From positions 1 to 50,743 of the forward strand of contig JAUXSD010000135.1 in the NCBI GenBank assembly GCA_030681525.1: 50,743 nucleotides of DNA, in the 5' to 3' direction. The notes beneath the pieces are model-generated. The model was not told the DNA's origin and made no database searches. It was given only the letters and a program-made list of their open reading frames with translations. Position numbers and translations under genes: made by a program. Every line of letters begins with the position of its first letter. Positions within the stretch are counted from its first letter, which is position 1. Source of the stretch: Solirubrobacteraceae bacterium (GTDB taxonomy: Bacteria > Actinomycetota > Thermoleophilia > Solirubrobacterales > Solirubrobacteraceae). This document shows positions 24,479 to 32,069 of this stretch, one piece after another.

Positions 24479-26125
24479 TCACATCTTGTCCGGCGCGCCG
24501 ACCCCGAGCAGGTCCAGCGCGCGGGCGATCGTGCGCTTCGTCGTCGCGCTCAGCGCCAGCCGGAAGGACTCGGTGCCCTCGCCCGCGGCGCCGACGACCT
24601 GGCAGTCGCGGTAGAAGGCGGTGAACGTCTGGGCCAGCTCGAGCGCGTAGACGGCGATGCGGTGCGGGGCGCGCTTGTCGGTGGCCTCGCCGACCTCGTC
24701 GGGGAACGCCAGCAGCTTCTTGACCAGCGTGCGCTCGGCCGGCTCGAGCGGGCCGGCGAAGCTCGCGGCCTCCTGCAGCGCGGCCGGCACGCGCGGCGAG
24801 CCGCCGGCCTTCGCGAGGATCGACGCGATCCGCGCGTGGGCGTACTGGACGTAGTAGACCGGGTTCTCGCTGGACTGCTCGCGGGCGAGGTCGAGGTCGA
24901 GATCGATCGTCGTGTCGTGCGAGCGCTGCAGCATGAAGAAGCGCACCGCGTCGACGCCGATCTGCTCGATGAGGTCGTCGAGCGTGACGAACTCGCCACG
25001 GCGCTTGGACATCTGCGCGCGCTCGCCGCGCTCGATGATGTTGACGAACTGCATGATGATGAGCTCGAGCTGTCCCGGCTCGCCGCCGAGCGCCTCGAAC
25101 GCGGCGTGCATCCGGGCGACGTGCCCGTGATGGTCGGCGCCCCAGACGTCGATCAGCCGGTCGAAGCCGCGCTCGCGCTTGTCGAGGTGGTAGGCGATGT
25201 CCGACGCCAGGTAGGACGGCTCTCCGGTCGAGCGCTCGAGGACGTCGTCCTTCGACGCGCCGTGGGCGCTCGTGCGCAGCCACAGCGCGCCTTCGGAGCG
25301 GTAGGTCTCGCCGCGCCGTTCGAGCGCCTCGAACGCGCCGCGCACCCTCGACGACTCGCCGGCGTGCAGCGAGCCCTCCGAGAACCAGACGTCGAACTCG
25401 ACCCCGATCCGCGTCATCGAGGCGCGGATCTTCTCGAGCAGCAGCCGGACGCCGCGCTCGGCGACGACGACGGGATCGCCGGTGGCGGCGTCGGGGATCC
25501 GCTCGGCCAGCTCGACGACGTACTCGCCCTCGTAGCCGCCCTCCGGCACCGCCTCGCCGCGGGCGCGGGCGCGGATCGACTCGCCGAGCCGGCGCACCTG
25601 GCCGCCGATGTCGTTGATGTAGTACTCGCGCGTCACGTCGTGGCCGCTGAACTCGAGCAGCCGGGCCAGCGAGTCGCCGTAGGCGGCGTGGCGCCCGCCG
25701 GCCGCGGTCATCGGGCCGGTCGGGTTGGCCGAGACGAACTCGACGTTGACCTTCTCGGCGCGGAGGGCGCCGCCGCCGCCGTACGCGTCGCCCGCGGCGA
25801 CGACGTGGCCGAGCGCCGCGACCAGCCACTCGTCGGACATGAAGAGGTTCAGGAAGCCGGGACCGGCCACCTCGACGCGGTCCAGCGCCGTGCCGAGGCG
25901 CTGCTCGAGCTCCTCGGCGAGCTGCCCGGCGACCTCGCGCGGCGGCTTGCCGGCGCGCGGCGCGAGCAGCATCGCCGCGTTCGTGGCGTAGTCGCCGAAG
26001 CCGGCCTGCTTGGGCCGCTCGAGCGTCGGCAGCACCGCGCTCGGACCGTCCGACCCGGTGACGGCGCCCGACGCGGCGCCGACGGCGTCGCGCAGGTCTG
26101 AGAGGGGGCCGGCCATGGCGTCCAA
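24479..26125 (-). CDS. argS: arginyl-tRNA synthetase, 548 aa
   Basis: Class I synthetase charging tRNA-Arg. The N-terminal Add-1 domain (about 1-110) has Gly-Phe-Gly-Asp-Tyr-Ala-Thr-Asn-Ala-Ala; the catalytic core follows with Phe-Val-Ser-Ala-Asn-Pro-Thr-Gly-Pro, Glu-Tyr-Tyr-Ile-Asn-Asp and Val-Trp-Gly-Ala-Asp-His-His-Gly; the KMSKS counterpart is Gln-Met-Ser-Lys-Arg-Arg-Gly; a DALR anticodon-binding helix bundle ends the protein. The HIGH motif after Thr-Gly-Pro is not His-Val-Gly-His but Met-Thr-Ala-Ala-Gly-Gly-Arg-His. ATG 26125 or the Met three codons later could be the start. Length is normal for bacterial ArgS. Confidence 0.93.
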   Translation of the reverse strand: MDAMAGPLSDLRDAVGAASGAVTGSDGPSAVLPTLERPKQAGFGDYATNAAMLLAPRAGKPPREVAGQLAEELEQRLGTALDRVEVAGPGFLNLFMSDEWLVAALGHVVAAGDAYGGGGALRAEKVNVEFVSANPTGPMTAAGGRHAAYGDSLARLLEFSGHDVTREYYINDIGGQVRRLGESIRARARGEAVPEGGYEGEYVVELAERIPDAATGDPVVVAERGVRLLLEKIRASMTRIGVEFDVWFSEGSLHAGESSRVRGAFEALERRGETYRSEGALWLRTSAHGASKDDVLERSTGEPSYLASDIAYHLDKRERGFDRLIDVWGADHHGHVARMHAAFEALGGEPGQLELIIMQFVNIIERGERAQMSKRRGEFVTLDDLIEQIGVDAVRFFMLQRSHDTTIDLDLDLAREQSSENPVYYVQYAHARIASILAKAGGSPRVPAALQEAASFAGPLEPAERTLVKKLLAFPDEVGEATDKRAPHRIAVYALELAQTFTAFYRDCQVVGAAGEGTESFRLALSATTKRTIARALDLLGVGAPDKM

Positions 26126-26153
26126 TCTATCCGGCCATCGCCGCGGCCCCGCG

Positions 26154-26561
26154 TCAGTAGTGGTAGGGCTCGCCCGCGAGGATCTTGTGGCCGCGGTAGA
26201 GCTGCTCGAGCAGGACGACGCGCGCGAGCTGGTGGGGCAGCGTCAGCGGGCCGAGCGAGAAGCGGTGGTCGACCTCGTCGAGTTGCAGGCCGAGCGGTCC
26301 GCCGATGACGAAGCACACGTCGCGCGCGGCATGGCGGCGCTGCTCGAGGAAGCGCGCGAACGTCAGCGAGTCGAACTGCTCCCCGTCACGCGCCAGCAGC
26401 GAGACGAACGCGCCCTTCGGGATCCGGCCGGTCACGCGCTCCTCCTGGCGGACCTCGATCATCTCGACGCGCGCGTGGCGCGCGAGCATCTTCAGGTAGT
26501 GCTGCGTGTCGTCCGCGTACGGCGGGCGCAGGCGCCCGACGGCGAGGACGATGATGCGCAC
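26154..26561 (-). CDS. rlmH: 23S rRNA pseudouridine-1915 N3-methyltransferase RlmH, 135 aa
   Basis: SPOUT-fold methyltransferase: Met-Arg-Ile-Ile-Val-Leu-Ala-Val-Gly-Arg at the start, Phe-Val-Ile-Gly-Gly-Pro-Leu-Gly-Leu in the knotted SAM site, Pro-His-Gln-Leu-Ala-Arg-Val-Val-Leu-Leu-Glu-Gln-Leu-Tyr-Arg and the conserved end Glu-Pro-Tyr-His-Tyr. It methylates position 1915 of 23S rRNA in the intact ribosome. Slightly shorter than the E. coli enzyme. It diverges from the DUF3467 gene with only 21 bases between start codons. Confidence 0.93.
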   Translation of the reverse strand: MRIIVLAVGRLRPPYADDTQHYLKMLARHARVEMIEVRQEERVTGRIPKGAFVSLLARDGEQFDSLTFARFLEQRRHAARDVCFVIGGPLGLQLDEVDHRFSLGPLTLPHQLARVVLLEQLYRGHKILAGEPYHY

Positions 26562-26582
26562 GATGCGATATTAGATGGGTGC

Positions 26583-26906
26583 ATGGCTGAACCAGACGAG
26601 ACAGAACGCCACATCAACATCCACTTCTCTCCCGAGATGATGGGCGGCGTCTACGCGAACTTCGCGAACGTGTCGTTTTCCGATTACGAGTTCACGATCA
26701 CGTTCGCGCGCGTCGACCACGAGATCGACGCCGACGAGATCCCCGGGGTCGTCGTCTCGCGCGTCAACCTCGCACCGAAGTTCATGCGCGAGCTGGCCGA
26801 TGCGCTGGAGGACTCCTACTCGAAGTACGCCACGCGCGAGGGCATCAAGAACCTGCCCGAGTTCGGGGGCGGCGCGGGCGGCCCGCCGCCGCGCGACGAC
26901 GAGTAG
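26583..26906 (+). CDS. DUF3467 family protein, 107 aa
   Basis: The core reads His-Ile-Asn-Ile-His-Phe-Ser-Pro-Glu-Met-Met-Gly-Gly-Val-Tyr-Ala-Asn-Phe-Ala, Asp-Tyr-Glu-Phe-Thr-Ile-Thr-Phe-Ala-Arg-Val-Asp and Val-Val-Ser-Arg-Val-Asn-Leu-Ala-Pro-Lys-Phe, the pattern of the widespread small DUF3467 family, followed by a helix and a Gly/Pro-rich acidic tail. Members are soluble and uncharacterised. The start at 26583 is 21 bases from the rlmH start on the other strand, leaving no room for a conventional leader. Confidence 0.88.
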   Translation: MAEPDETERHINIHFSPEMMGGVYANFANVSFSDYEFTITFARVDHEIDADEIPGVVVSRVNLAPKFMRELADALEDSYSKYATREGIKNLPEFGGGAGGPPPRDDE

Positions 26907-27105
26907 CTCCGACACACGGCGGGCGTCGGCGTGGCGGTTCGCGCTTGCGCTCGAACTGCATCGATGAGGGGATGAGTTGGGAGCAGCGGGGCGTCTCGGC
27001 CGGGTTCGGCGGTCTGCCGGAGCCTGGTCGGTTTGTTCATCCCGCACGTGAACACACCGACCGCCCCCACGCAGGCCCCCGGCGACCGGCCGCGTCGATC
27101 CCGTT

Positions 27106-27140
27106 GGCACGAACTCCCCAAATGCAGGGGAGTTGGTGCC
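27106..27140. terminator. long hairpin downstream of the M48 protease gene
   Basis: GGCAC-G-AACTCCCC (27106-27119) pairs with GGGGAGTT-G-GTGCC (27127-27140): 13 pairs with one G-G mismatch and a 7-base A-rich loop. It lies 24 bases past the protease stop on the minus strand and past the DUF3467 gene on the plus strand, so it may serve both. Nothing else is seen in 26907-27164. Confidence 0.55.
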
Positions 27141-27164
27141 ATTGACCCGCGGGGACGGCTAGCG

Positions 27165-28391
27165 CTACCGCCGTTCGCGCTCGCGCTCGTAGGCGACGCC
27201 GATGCCGATGCGCTCGATCGCCGGCGGATGGGTGGCGAGCAGCGCCGTCTGCCAGCCCGGCGGATCGGGGTCGGAGAGGTTGCGCAGGGCGATCCGCTTC
27301 TCGAAGCCGATGAACGGCTCGGGCTCGCCGGTCAGCGTCAGCGCGTAGGAGTCCGCGCGCGCCTCGACCTGGCGGCTGAGCTGGTTGGAGATCGTCGTGA
27401 TCGTCGTCGTCATGACGAAGAGGCTGAGGGCCAGCGCGGGCAGGATCGCCGGGCCGGGCTCGGCGCCGGCCGGGGCCAGGCGGCGCGTCAGCTGGGCGAC
27501 CGCGAGCAGCCCGAAGGGCGCCACGATCGCGACGTACAGCAGCCCGTGGGGCACGTCGTCGTGGTGCTGGTGGGCGAGCTCGTGCGCGACGACGAGCCGC
27601 ACCTCGTCGCGCTCGAAGTTGTCCAGCAGCGTGTCGTAGAGCACGACGCGCTTCGTGCGGCCCAGCCCGGCGACGTAGGCGTTGGCCGCCGTCGAGCGGC
27701 GGCTGGCGTCGACGCTGTAGACCTCGCCGATGTCCACGCCGGCGCGGTCGGCGAGCTCGAGCACGTCGTTGCGCGTCTGCCCCGCGGGCAGCGCCTGGAA
27801 CTTGTTGAAGAGCGGGTCCAGCACGACCGGTCCCGCGTAGATCGTCACGACGCCGAACGCCACGACGATCGCCGAGCCGGGCACCCACCAGCCGCGCGGG
27901 TAGCGGCGGATCAGACCGACCGCGGTGGCCGCGCCGAGGCCGGCGAACACCGCGCCGATCCCCCACGAGATCGACTTGTCGCGCGCGTAGCCGCCCCAGG
28001 ACTGGGTGACCAGACCGACGTCCTTCGCGCGCTCGCGCGAGACGATCTGCAGCGGCAGGATCGCCATCGAGACGGCGATCGAGAGCGCCGCCCCGGCGGC
28101 GGCGCCGGCCAGCACCGGGCGCCGGAACGGCCCGCGCAGCCGGGCCGGCGGGCGCGCGACGAGCAGCGCCAGCAGGCCGAGCTCGACCACCAGCACGCCG
28201 CCGTAGATCGCCACCTGCGGGCGCCGGTAGTCGCGCGCACGCTCGATCTCGGCAGCGCTGAAGTACGATTCGGTGCGTACCGGAGCGGGCTCGATGACGC
28301 CGCTGCGCGGCCGCAGCAGCAGCACCGCCAGCTCTGCGATGACGACGGCACCGACAATTGCCGCTCCCCAGCGCAGGCGTGTCCGTTCCAC
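27165..28391 (-). CDS. M48 family (Ste24-like) membrane metalloprotease, 408 aa
   Basis: GTG 28391 gives a membrane helix at once (about residues 8-26). The N-terminal half resembles the Ste24/CAAX protease-1 N-domain with several helices, including Trp-Gly-Gly-Tyr-Ala-Arg-Asp-Lys-Ser-Ile-Ser-Trp. The zinc site is His270-Glu271-Leu-Ala-His274, and the third ligand is the Glu in Gln-Val-Glu-Ala-Arg-Ala-Asp. The Asn-Ala-Tyr-Val-Ala-Gly-Leu-Gly-Arg-Thr-Lys-Arg-Val-Val-Leu-Tyr stretch is typical. Such proteases cleave membrane or secreted substrates in quality control. Start is 16 bases from the divergent phosphoesterase start. Confidence 0.9.
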   Translation of the reverse strand: MERTRLRWGAAIVGAVVIAELAVLLLRPRSGVIEPAPVRTESYFSAAEIERARDYRRPQVAIYGGVLVVELGLLALLVARPPARLRGPFRRPVLAGAAAGAALSIAVSMAILPLQIVSRERAKDVGLVTQSWGGYARDKSISWGIGAVFAGLGAATAVGLIRRYPRGWWVPGSAIVVAFGVVTIYAGPVVLDPLFNKFQALPAGQTRNDVLELADRAGVDIGEVYSVDASRRSTAANAYVAGLGRTKRVVLYDTLLDNFERDEVRLVVAHELAHQHHDDVPHGLLYVAIVAPFGLLAVAQLTRRLAPAGAEPGPAILPALALSLFVMTTTITTISNQLSRQVEARADSYALTLTGEPEPFIGFEKRIALRNLSDPDPPGWQTALLATHPPAIERIGIGVAYERERERR

Positions 28392-28407
28392 GATCGAACT
28401 GTACGAG

Positions 28408-29145
28408 ATGCAGGTCGCGATCCTCTCCGACATCCACGGCAATCGCCACGCCTTCGAGGCGGTGCTCGCCGACGCCGAGTCCGCCGGCGCCGACGAGATG
28501 TGGTGCCTCGGCGACCTCGTCGGCTACGGCGCCGAGCCCGATGCCTGCGTCGAGCTCGCCCGCCGTCACGCGGCGATCTGCCTGGCCGGCAACCACGACA
28601 TGGGCGTCACCGGCGCGATCGGCCTCGACGAGTTCTCGACGGGCGCCGCGATCGCGGCCCGCTGGACGCGCGAGACGATGAGCGACGCGAACATGGAGTT
28701 CCTCACCGCTCTGCAGCCGGCGGGCGAGGAGGACGGCATCGGCCTCTACCACGCCAGCCCGCGCGATCCCGTCTGGGAGTACGTCCTGAGCGCGCTGCTC
28801 GCCGAGCTGTGCTTCGACGCCCAGCCCCAGCGCGTCGCGCTGATCGGCCATTCGCACGTCGCGCTGTCGTTCACACGCCCGGAGGGCGACGTCGCGACCG
28901 GCGAGGCGCGCCGCCACGGCGACGCGCTGGACATCGGCGCGAAGAGCGGCGAGTGGCTGCTGAACCCCGGCTCGGTCGGCCAGCCGCGCGACGGCGATCC
29001 GCGTGCGGCGTGGCTCATGCTCGACACGGACGGCTGGCAGGCGCGCTGGCAGCGCGTGGAGTACGACGTCGCGGGCGCCGCCGCGGCGATCCGTGCCGCG
29101 CGGCTGCCTGATTCGCTCGCCGAGCGGCTCGGGTACGGTCAATGA
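28408..29145 (+). CDS. calcineurin-like metallophosphoesterase, 245 aa
   Basis: All metal-binding blocks are present: Asp-Ile-His-Gly-Asn at residues 8-12, Gly-Asp-Leu-Val-Gly-Tyr-Gly, Gly-Asn-His-Asp, Gly-His-Ser-His, and the closing Asn-Pro-Gly-Ser-Val-Gly-Gln-Pro-Arg. This is the YfcE-like branch of phosphodiesterases, of about this length, cytoplasmic with a two-metal centre. It leads a run with a lipoprotein and a protein kinase, joined by a 4-base and an 8-base overlap. I start at ATG 28408; the frame is open upstream, but that region holds the start of the divergent protease. Confidence 0.9.
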   Translation: MQVAILSDIHGNRHAFEAVLADAESAGADEMWCLGDLVGYGAEPDACVELARRHAAICLAGNHDMGVTGAIGLDEFSTGAAIAARWTRETMSDANMEFLTALQPAGEEDGIGLYHASPRDPVWEYVLSALLAELCFDAQPQRVALIGHSHVALSFTRPEGDVATGEARRHGDALDIGAKSGEWLLNPGSVGQPRDGDPRAAWLMLDTDGWQARWQRVEYDVAGAAAAIRAARLPDSLAERLGYGQ

Positions 29146-29720
29146 GCGTGCGCCGCGCCCTTCCCTACGTTCTCGCCCTGTCGCTCGGCATGAGCACCGC
29201 CCTGCTGGCGGCATGTGGCGGCGGCGGGACGAAGGGCGGCATCCCGTCGGCCAGCGCCGGGGAGCTCAAGAGCCAGATCACCGACGTCGGGCAGGCCGTC
29301 GACGACCGCCGCTGCGACGACGTGCCCGGGCAGCTCAAGCAGGTCGACGAGGGCGTCGACCAGCTGCCGGCGACGACCGACCGCCAGCTCGTCAGCGCGC
29401 TGCGCGAGGGCGCCGAGCAGCTGCGCAGCCGCGCGGTCGAGGAGTGCGAGGACGCCGAGACCGAGACGACCGAGACGACGCCGGAGGAGACGCCGACGAC
29501 CGAGACGCTGCCCGAGGAGGAGCAGACGCCGACCGAGACGCTGCCGACCGAGACGACGCAGACGCCGACGACGACCACTCCACCGCCGCCTCCGCCGCCG
29601 ACGGGCGGCACGCCGCCGGTGACGCCCCCGCCGCCGCCAGCGACCCCCACCCCGCCCCAGCCGCAGCCGCCGGTCTCGCCCGGCGGCGGCGTGTCGCCGG
29701 AGGTCGATCCCGATGGCTGA
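29142..29720 (+). CDS. Pro/Thr/Glu-rich lipoprotein, 192 aa
   Basis: ATG 29142 overlaps the phosphoesterase stop (ATGA). A lipoprotein signal ends in Leu-Leu-Ala-Ala-Cys at about residue 25. A short helical domain (residues about 38-100) with Cys residues in Arg-Arg-Cys-Asp-Asp and Glu-Glu-Cys-Glu-Asp, likely disulfide-linked, is followed by a low-complexity tail of Thr-Glu-Thr and poly-Pro. It looks like an exposed, extended surface stalk. It overlaps the kinase gene by 8 bases, suggesting it could be a sensor or target linked to that kinase. Confidence 0.8.
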   Translation: MSVRRALPYVLALSLGMSTALLAACGGGGTKGGIPSASAGELKSQITDVGQAVDDRRCDDVPGQLKQVDEGVDQLPATTDRQLVSALREGAEQLRSRAVEECEDAETETTETTPEETPTTETLPEEEQTPTETLPTETTQTPTTTTPPPPPPPTGGTPPVTPPPPPATPTPPQPQPPVSPGGGVSPEVDPDG

Positions 29721-30939
29721 GCTCGACGTCATCGCCGGCCGCTACGAGCTTGGGGAGCGGCTCGGCTACGGCGGCATGTCGACCGTCCAGGTCGCGGTCG
29801 ATCGCCGCCTCGAGCGTCAGGTCGCGGTCAAGCTGCTGGCCGAGCACCTCGCCGACGACAGCCAGTTCATCTCGCGCTTTCGCCGCGAGGCGCTGTCGGC
29901 GGCGCGCCTCGTGCACCCGAACATCGTTCAGGTCTTCGACTTCGGCCTCGATGAGGTCAGCGGCCGCCACTACATCGTCATGGAGTACATCCAGGGCCGC
30001 TCGGGCGCCGAGATCCTGCGCGAGGAGACGCGCCTCGGCGTCGCCGACACGCTCGAGCTGGTCGACGGGGCGTGCCGCGGGCTCGTCCACGCGCACCGCA
30101 TGGGCGTCATCCACCGCGACGTCAAGCCGGGCAACATCCTGCGCTCCGACGACGGTGCCGTGAAGCTCGCCGACTTCGGCATCGCCAAGGCGGTCGGCGG
30201 CACGTCGCAGCTCACCCAGGCCGGCTCCGTGCTCGGCACCGCCGCGTACCTCGCCCCCGAGCAGGCCAGCGGAACCGAGGTCGGGCCGGCGGCCGACATG
30301 TACGGGCTGGGCGTCGTGACCTACCAGCTGCTCGCCGGGCGCCTGCCCTACGAGGCCGGCTCGCTCACCGAGCTCGCGCTGCTGCAGCAGCGCGAGTACC
30401 CGATCCGCCTGGACGAGATCACGCCCGAGGTGCCGGCGGCGCTCGCGCTAGCCGTCGAGCAGGCGCTCGCGCTCGAGCCCGCCCAGCGCTACGCGAGCGC
30501 CGAGGAGATGCGCCGGGCGCTGCACGACGGCGCGCGCGGGATCGCCCCGCCCGGAGCGGAGTCCACCGCGGCGACGTCGATGCTGGCGCGCGACGAGACG
30601 GCCGCGACGCGCATGGCGGGTACGGCGCCGCCGCCCCCGCCGCGCGGCGGCCGCCGCCTGGAGCCGCAGCCGCCGCCCGGCGGGCTGCCGCCGCCCGTCT
30701 ACGAGCCGATCCCCGATCTGCCCCCCTCCCGCCGCGACCGCGAGCCGCAGCGCAGCGGCAGCGGGCTCAACCGGCTGATCGCGGTCCTCGGCGTCGCCGC
30801 GCTGCTGGCGGTCGTGATCGCCTTCGCCGTCGGCAGCTCCTCCGGCAGCTCGGACGTGAACCTCTCGCCCGTCGACGGCAACGACACGGGCGAGGTCGTC
30901 GACCAGCTCAACTCGCTGATCGAGGACAACACGCGCTAG
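29713..30939 (+). CDS. PknB-type Ser/Thr protein kinase with membrane anchor, 408 aa
   Basis: A full Hanks-type kinase domain (residues about 10-270): Gly-Tyr-Gly-Gly-Met-Ser-Thr-Val at 18-25, Lys40, Glu59, His134-Arg135-Asp136 with Lys-Pro-Gly-Asn, Asp154-Phe-Gly, and Ala-Pro-Glu at the end of the activation loop. A Thr-rich and Pro-rich linker follows, a membrane helix lies at 354-373, and only about 35 residues are outside. There are no PASTA repeats, so it does not sense peptidoglycan the way PknB does. The upstream overlapping lipoprotein gene may supply the external partner. The gap 30940-31223 holds no gene that I can support. Confidence 0.93.
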   Translation: MAELDVIAGRYELGERLGYGGMSTVQVAVDRRLERQVAVKLLAEHLADDSQFISRFRREALSAARLVHPNIVQVFDFGLDEVSGRHYIVMEYIQGRSGAEILREETRLGVADTLELVDGACRGLVHAHRMGVIHRDVKPGNILRSDDGAVKLADFGIAKAVGGTSQLTQAGSVLGTAAYLAPEQASGTEVGPAADMYGLGVVTYQLLAGRLPYEAGSLTELALLQQREYPIRLDEITPEVPAALALAVEQALALEPAQRYASAEEMRRALHDGARGIAPPGAESTAATSMLARDETAATRMAGTAPPPPPRGGRRLEPQPPPGGLPPPVYEPIPDLPPSRRDREPQRSGSGLNRLIAVLGVAALLAVVIAFAVGSSSGSSDVNLSPVDGNDTGEVVDQLNSLIEDNTR

Positions 30940-31223
30940 GTCGAGCGCCGCGCACCGGTCGCGCTGACGCCGCGATCTCGACCGGCCGGCGGTCGCCGTC
31001 GCGCTGTTGTCGTGGGCCGCGACCCGGCGCCGGCCGCGCCTGCGGCGGCTCGCGCTGCTGCCCGGTGGCGCGGCGCCGTCGCGCTCAGCTGCGCCCCTCC
31101 GCCGATCATCCGGTGATGTGCGGGGAACTGCGGTCGCGCTCCGCCGGCGGACGACCGATGATGGATCTGTGACCATGGAGCGTCGGACAATCCGAACGGC
31201 GTCGGCGAGAGACTGAGTCGCGA

Positions 31224-31565
31224 ATGACGATCCACTTCATCTTCAGGTGTCAGTTCTGCGACGAGCAGCCTGATCCGCTGACGCAGATGAGCCTCCAGAG
31301 CGCCATGCGCGAGCGGACCTGGGGCGCCTACCAGGACGTGTTGCCGGGCCGCTGGCTCGTCTTTCACGGCGGCGGTCTGTACGGCCCGGCGCGGCATGCC
31401 TGTCCCGAGCATCGCGGCGACCTCGTCGCCTACCTGCGCGCCCACTACGGCACGATCGGCTGGCACGTGTGGAAGCGCCCGCCGTACCCGTCGAGCCTCG
31501 CGCACGCCGAGACCGACAACGCCTGGAATGCCGCCACGCGACGGCAGGGCGGCTGGGGCGCCTAG
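31224..31565 (+). CDS. conserved hypothetical protein, 113 aa
   Basis: Begins Met-Thr-Ile-His-Phe-Ile-Phe-Arg-Cys-Gln-Phe-Cys-Asp-Glu, with a later Cys-Pro-Glu-His, so a Cys/His zinc site (Cys-x2-Cys ... Cys-x2-His) is possible. Rich in aromatic residues (Trp-Gly-Ala-Tyr, Trp-His-Val-Trp-Lys-Arg-Pro-Pro-Tyr). No family recognised, but composition, lack of repeats and codon pattern are those of a real soluble protein. Confidence 0.65.
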   Translation: MTIHFIFRCQFCDEQPDPLTQMSLQSAMRERTWGAYQDVLPGRWLVFHGGGLYGPARHACPEHRGDLVAYLRAHYGTIGWHVWKRPPYPSSLAHAETDNAWNAATRRQGGWGA

Positions 31566-31599
31566 ACCGGGCGCGCCACCACCCGCCGCCGACGGCACG

Positions 31600-31872
31600 T
31601 CAGCCCGTCCGCCTCCCGCAGCGGCGGTCGATCTCGTCCGACAGCTCCGGGAGGACCGCGGCGGCGTCGATCAGCCCGGCGTTGACCTGGCGCAGGTTCT
31701 CCGGGGCCGCGCGCAGCTGGCGCTCCACCGCTCGCGCGCCGAAGGTCACCTCGGCCAGCGTGCTGACGATGGCCTTGAGCCCCTGCGCCACGGCCAGCAG
31801 GTAGATCCCGAGCGCGGCGACCAGCGCGACGACGACGACGACGCTCAGCCCGTACAGCAGTCCGGTGCTCAT
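31600..31872 (-). CDS. small membrane protein of unknown function, 90 aa
   Basis: ATG 31872, then one long hydrophobic helix (about residues 5-30) and an amphipathic helical tail containing Phe-Gly-Ala-Arg-Ala-Val-Glu-Arg-Gln-Leu-Arg-Ala and Leu-Pro-Glu-Leu-Ser-Asp-Glu-Ile-Asp-Arg. It may oligomerise through the tail. Located downstream of tgt, separated by a structured 89-base element at 31966-32054. The frame is open far upstream, but that part is the antisense of tgt. Confidence 0.55.
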   Translation of the reverse strand: MSTGLLYGLSVVVVVALVAALGIYLLAVAQGLKAIVSTLAEVTFGARAVERQLRAAPENLRQVNAGLIDAAAVLPELSDEIDRRCGRRTG

Positions 31873-31965
31873 ACGTCGCGTCCCGGCCGCGGCGCGACGT
31901 GACGGGGGAGCTGTGCGGAGCGGCGGGATCGCCGCCCCGGTCGGCGGCGCAGGGACGTGAGCGGT

Positions 31966-32054
31966 GCTGGCTGCAAGGCGTGACCCCCTCGGGCTTCGAG
32001 TACGGCCGCTTCTGCGGTCGCCGGTCCCTCCGGGGTCACTCCCGGTGCGCCAGC
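31966..32054 (-). ncRNA. candidate structured RNA between tgt and the 31600 gene
   Basis: Nested and branched pairings can be read: outer GCTGGC/GCCAGC (31966-31971 with 32049-32054), then GTGACCCC/GGGGTCAC (31980-31987 with 32032-32039), enclosing CTCG-N5-CGAG and CGGCCGC-N4-GCGGTCG hairpins. On the minus strand the second hairpin carries an AGAA loop. It begins 15 bases after the tgt stop. Known RNA families were considered (including tRNA) and none fits. It may simply be a compound terminator. Confidence 0.35.
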
Positions 32055-32069
32055 TTCTGCGACCCAGTA

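Noticed and set aside
26816-27142. Minus-strand frame of 108 codons downstream of DUF3467
   Set aside because: It is antisense to the DUF3467 gene over part of its length, has no ribosome-binding site and low-complexity Arg/Pro sequence.
29440-29690. Repetitive ACG/CCG-rich sequence resembling a tandem DNA repeat
   Set aside because: It is the coding sequence of the Thr/Glu/Pro tail of the lipoprotein; the repetition reflects the protein composition.
30940-31223. Four copies of GTCGCGCT at 30958, 30998, 31078 and 31133
   Set aside because: Spacing is irregular (40, 80, 55 bases) and the word is common in this composition; no evidence for a binding array or repeat element.
31966-32054. Cloverleaf-like appearance suggesting a tRNA or tRNA remnant
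   Set aside because: No conserved D-loop or anticodon loop geometry, and arm lengths do not fit; kept only as a candidate structured RNA.
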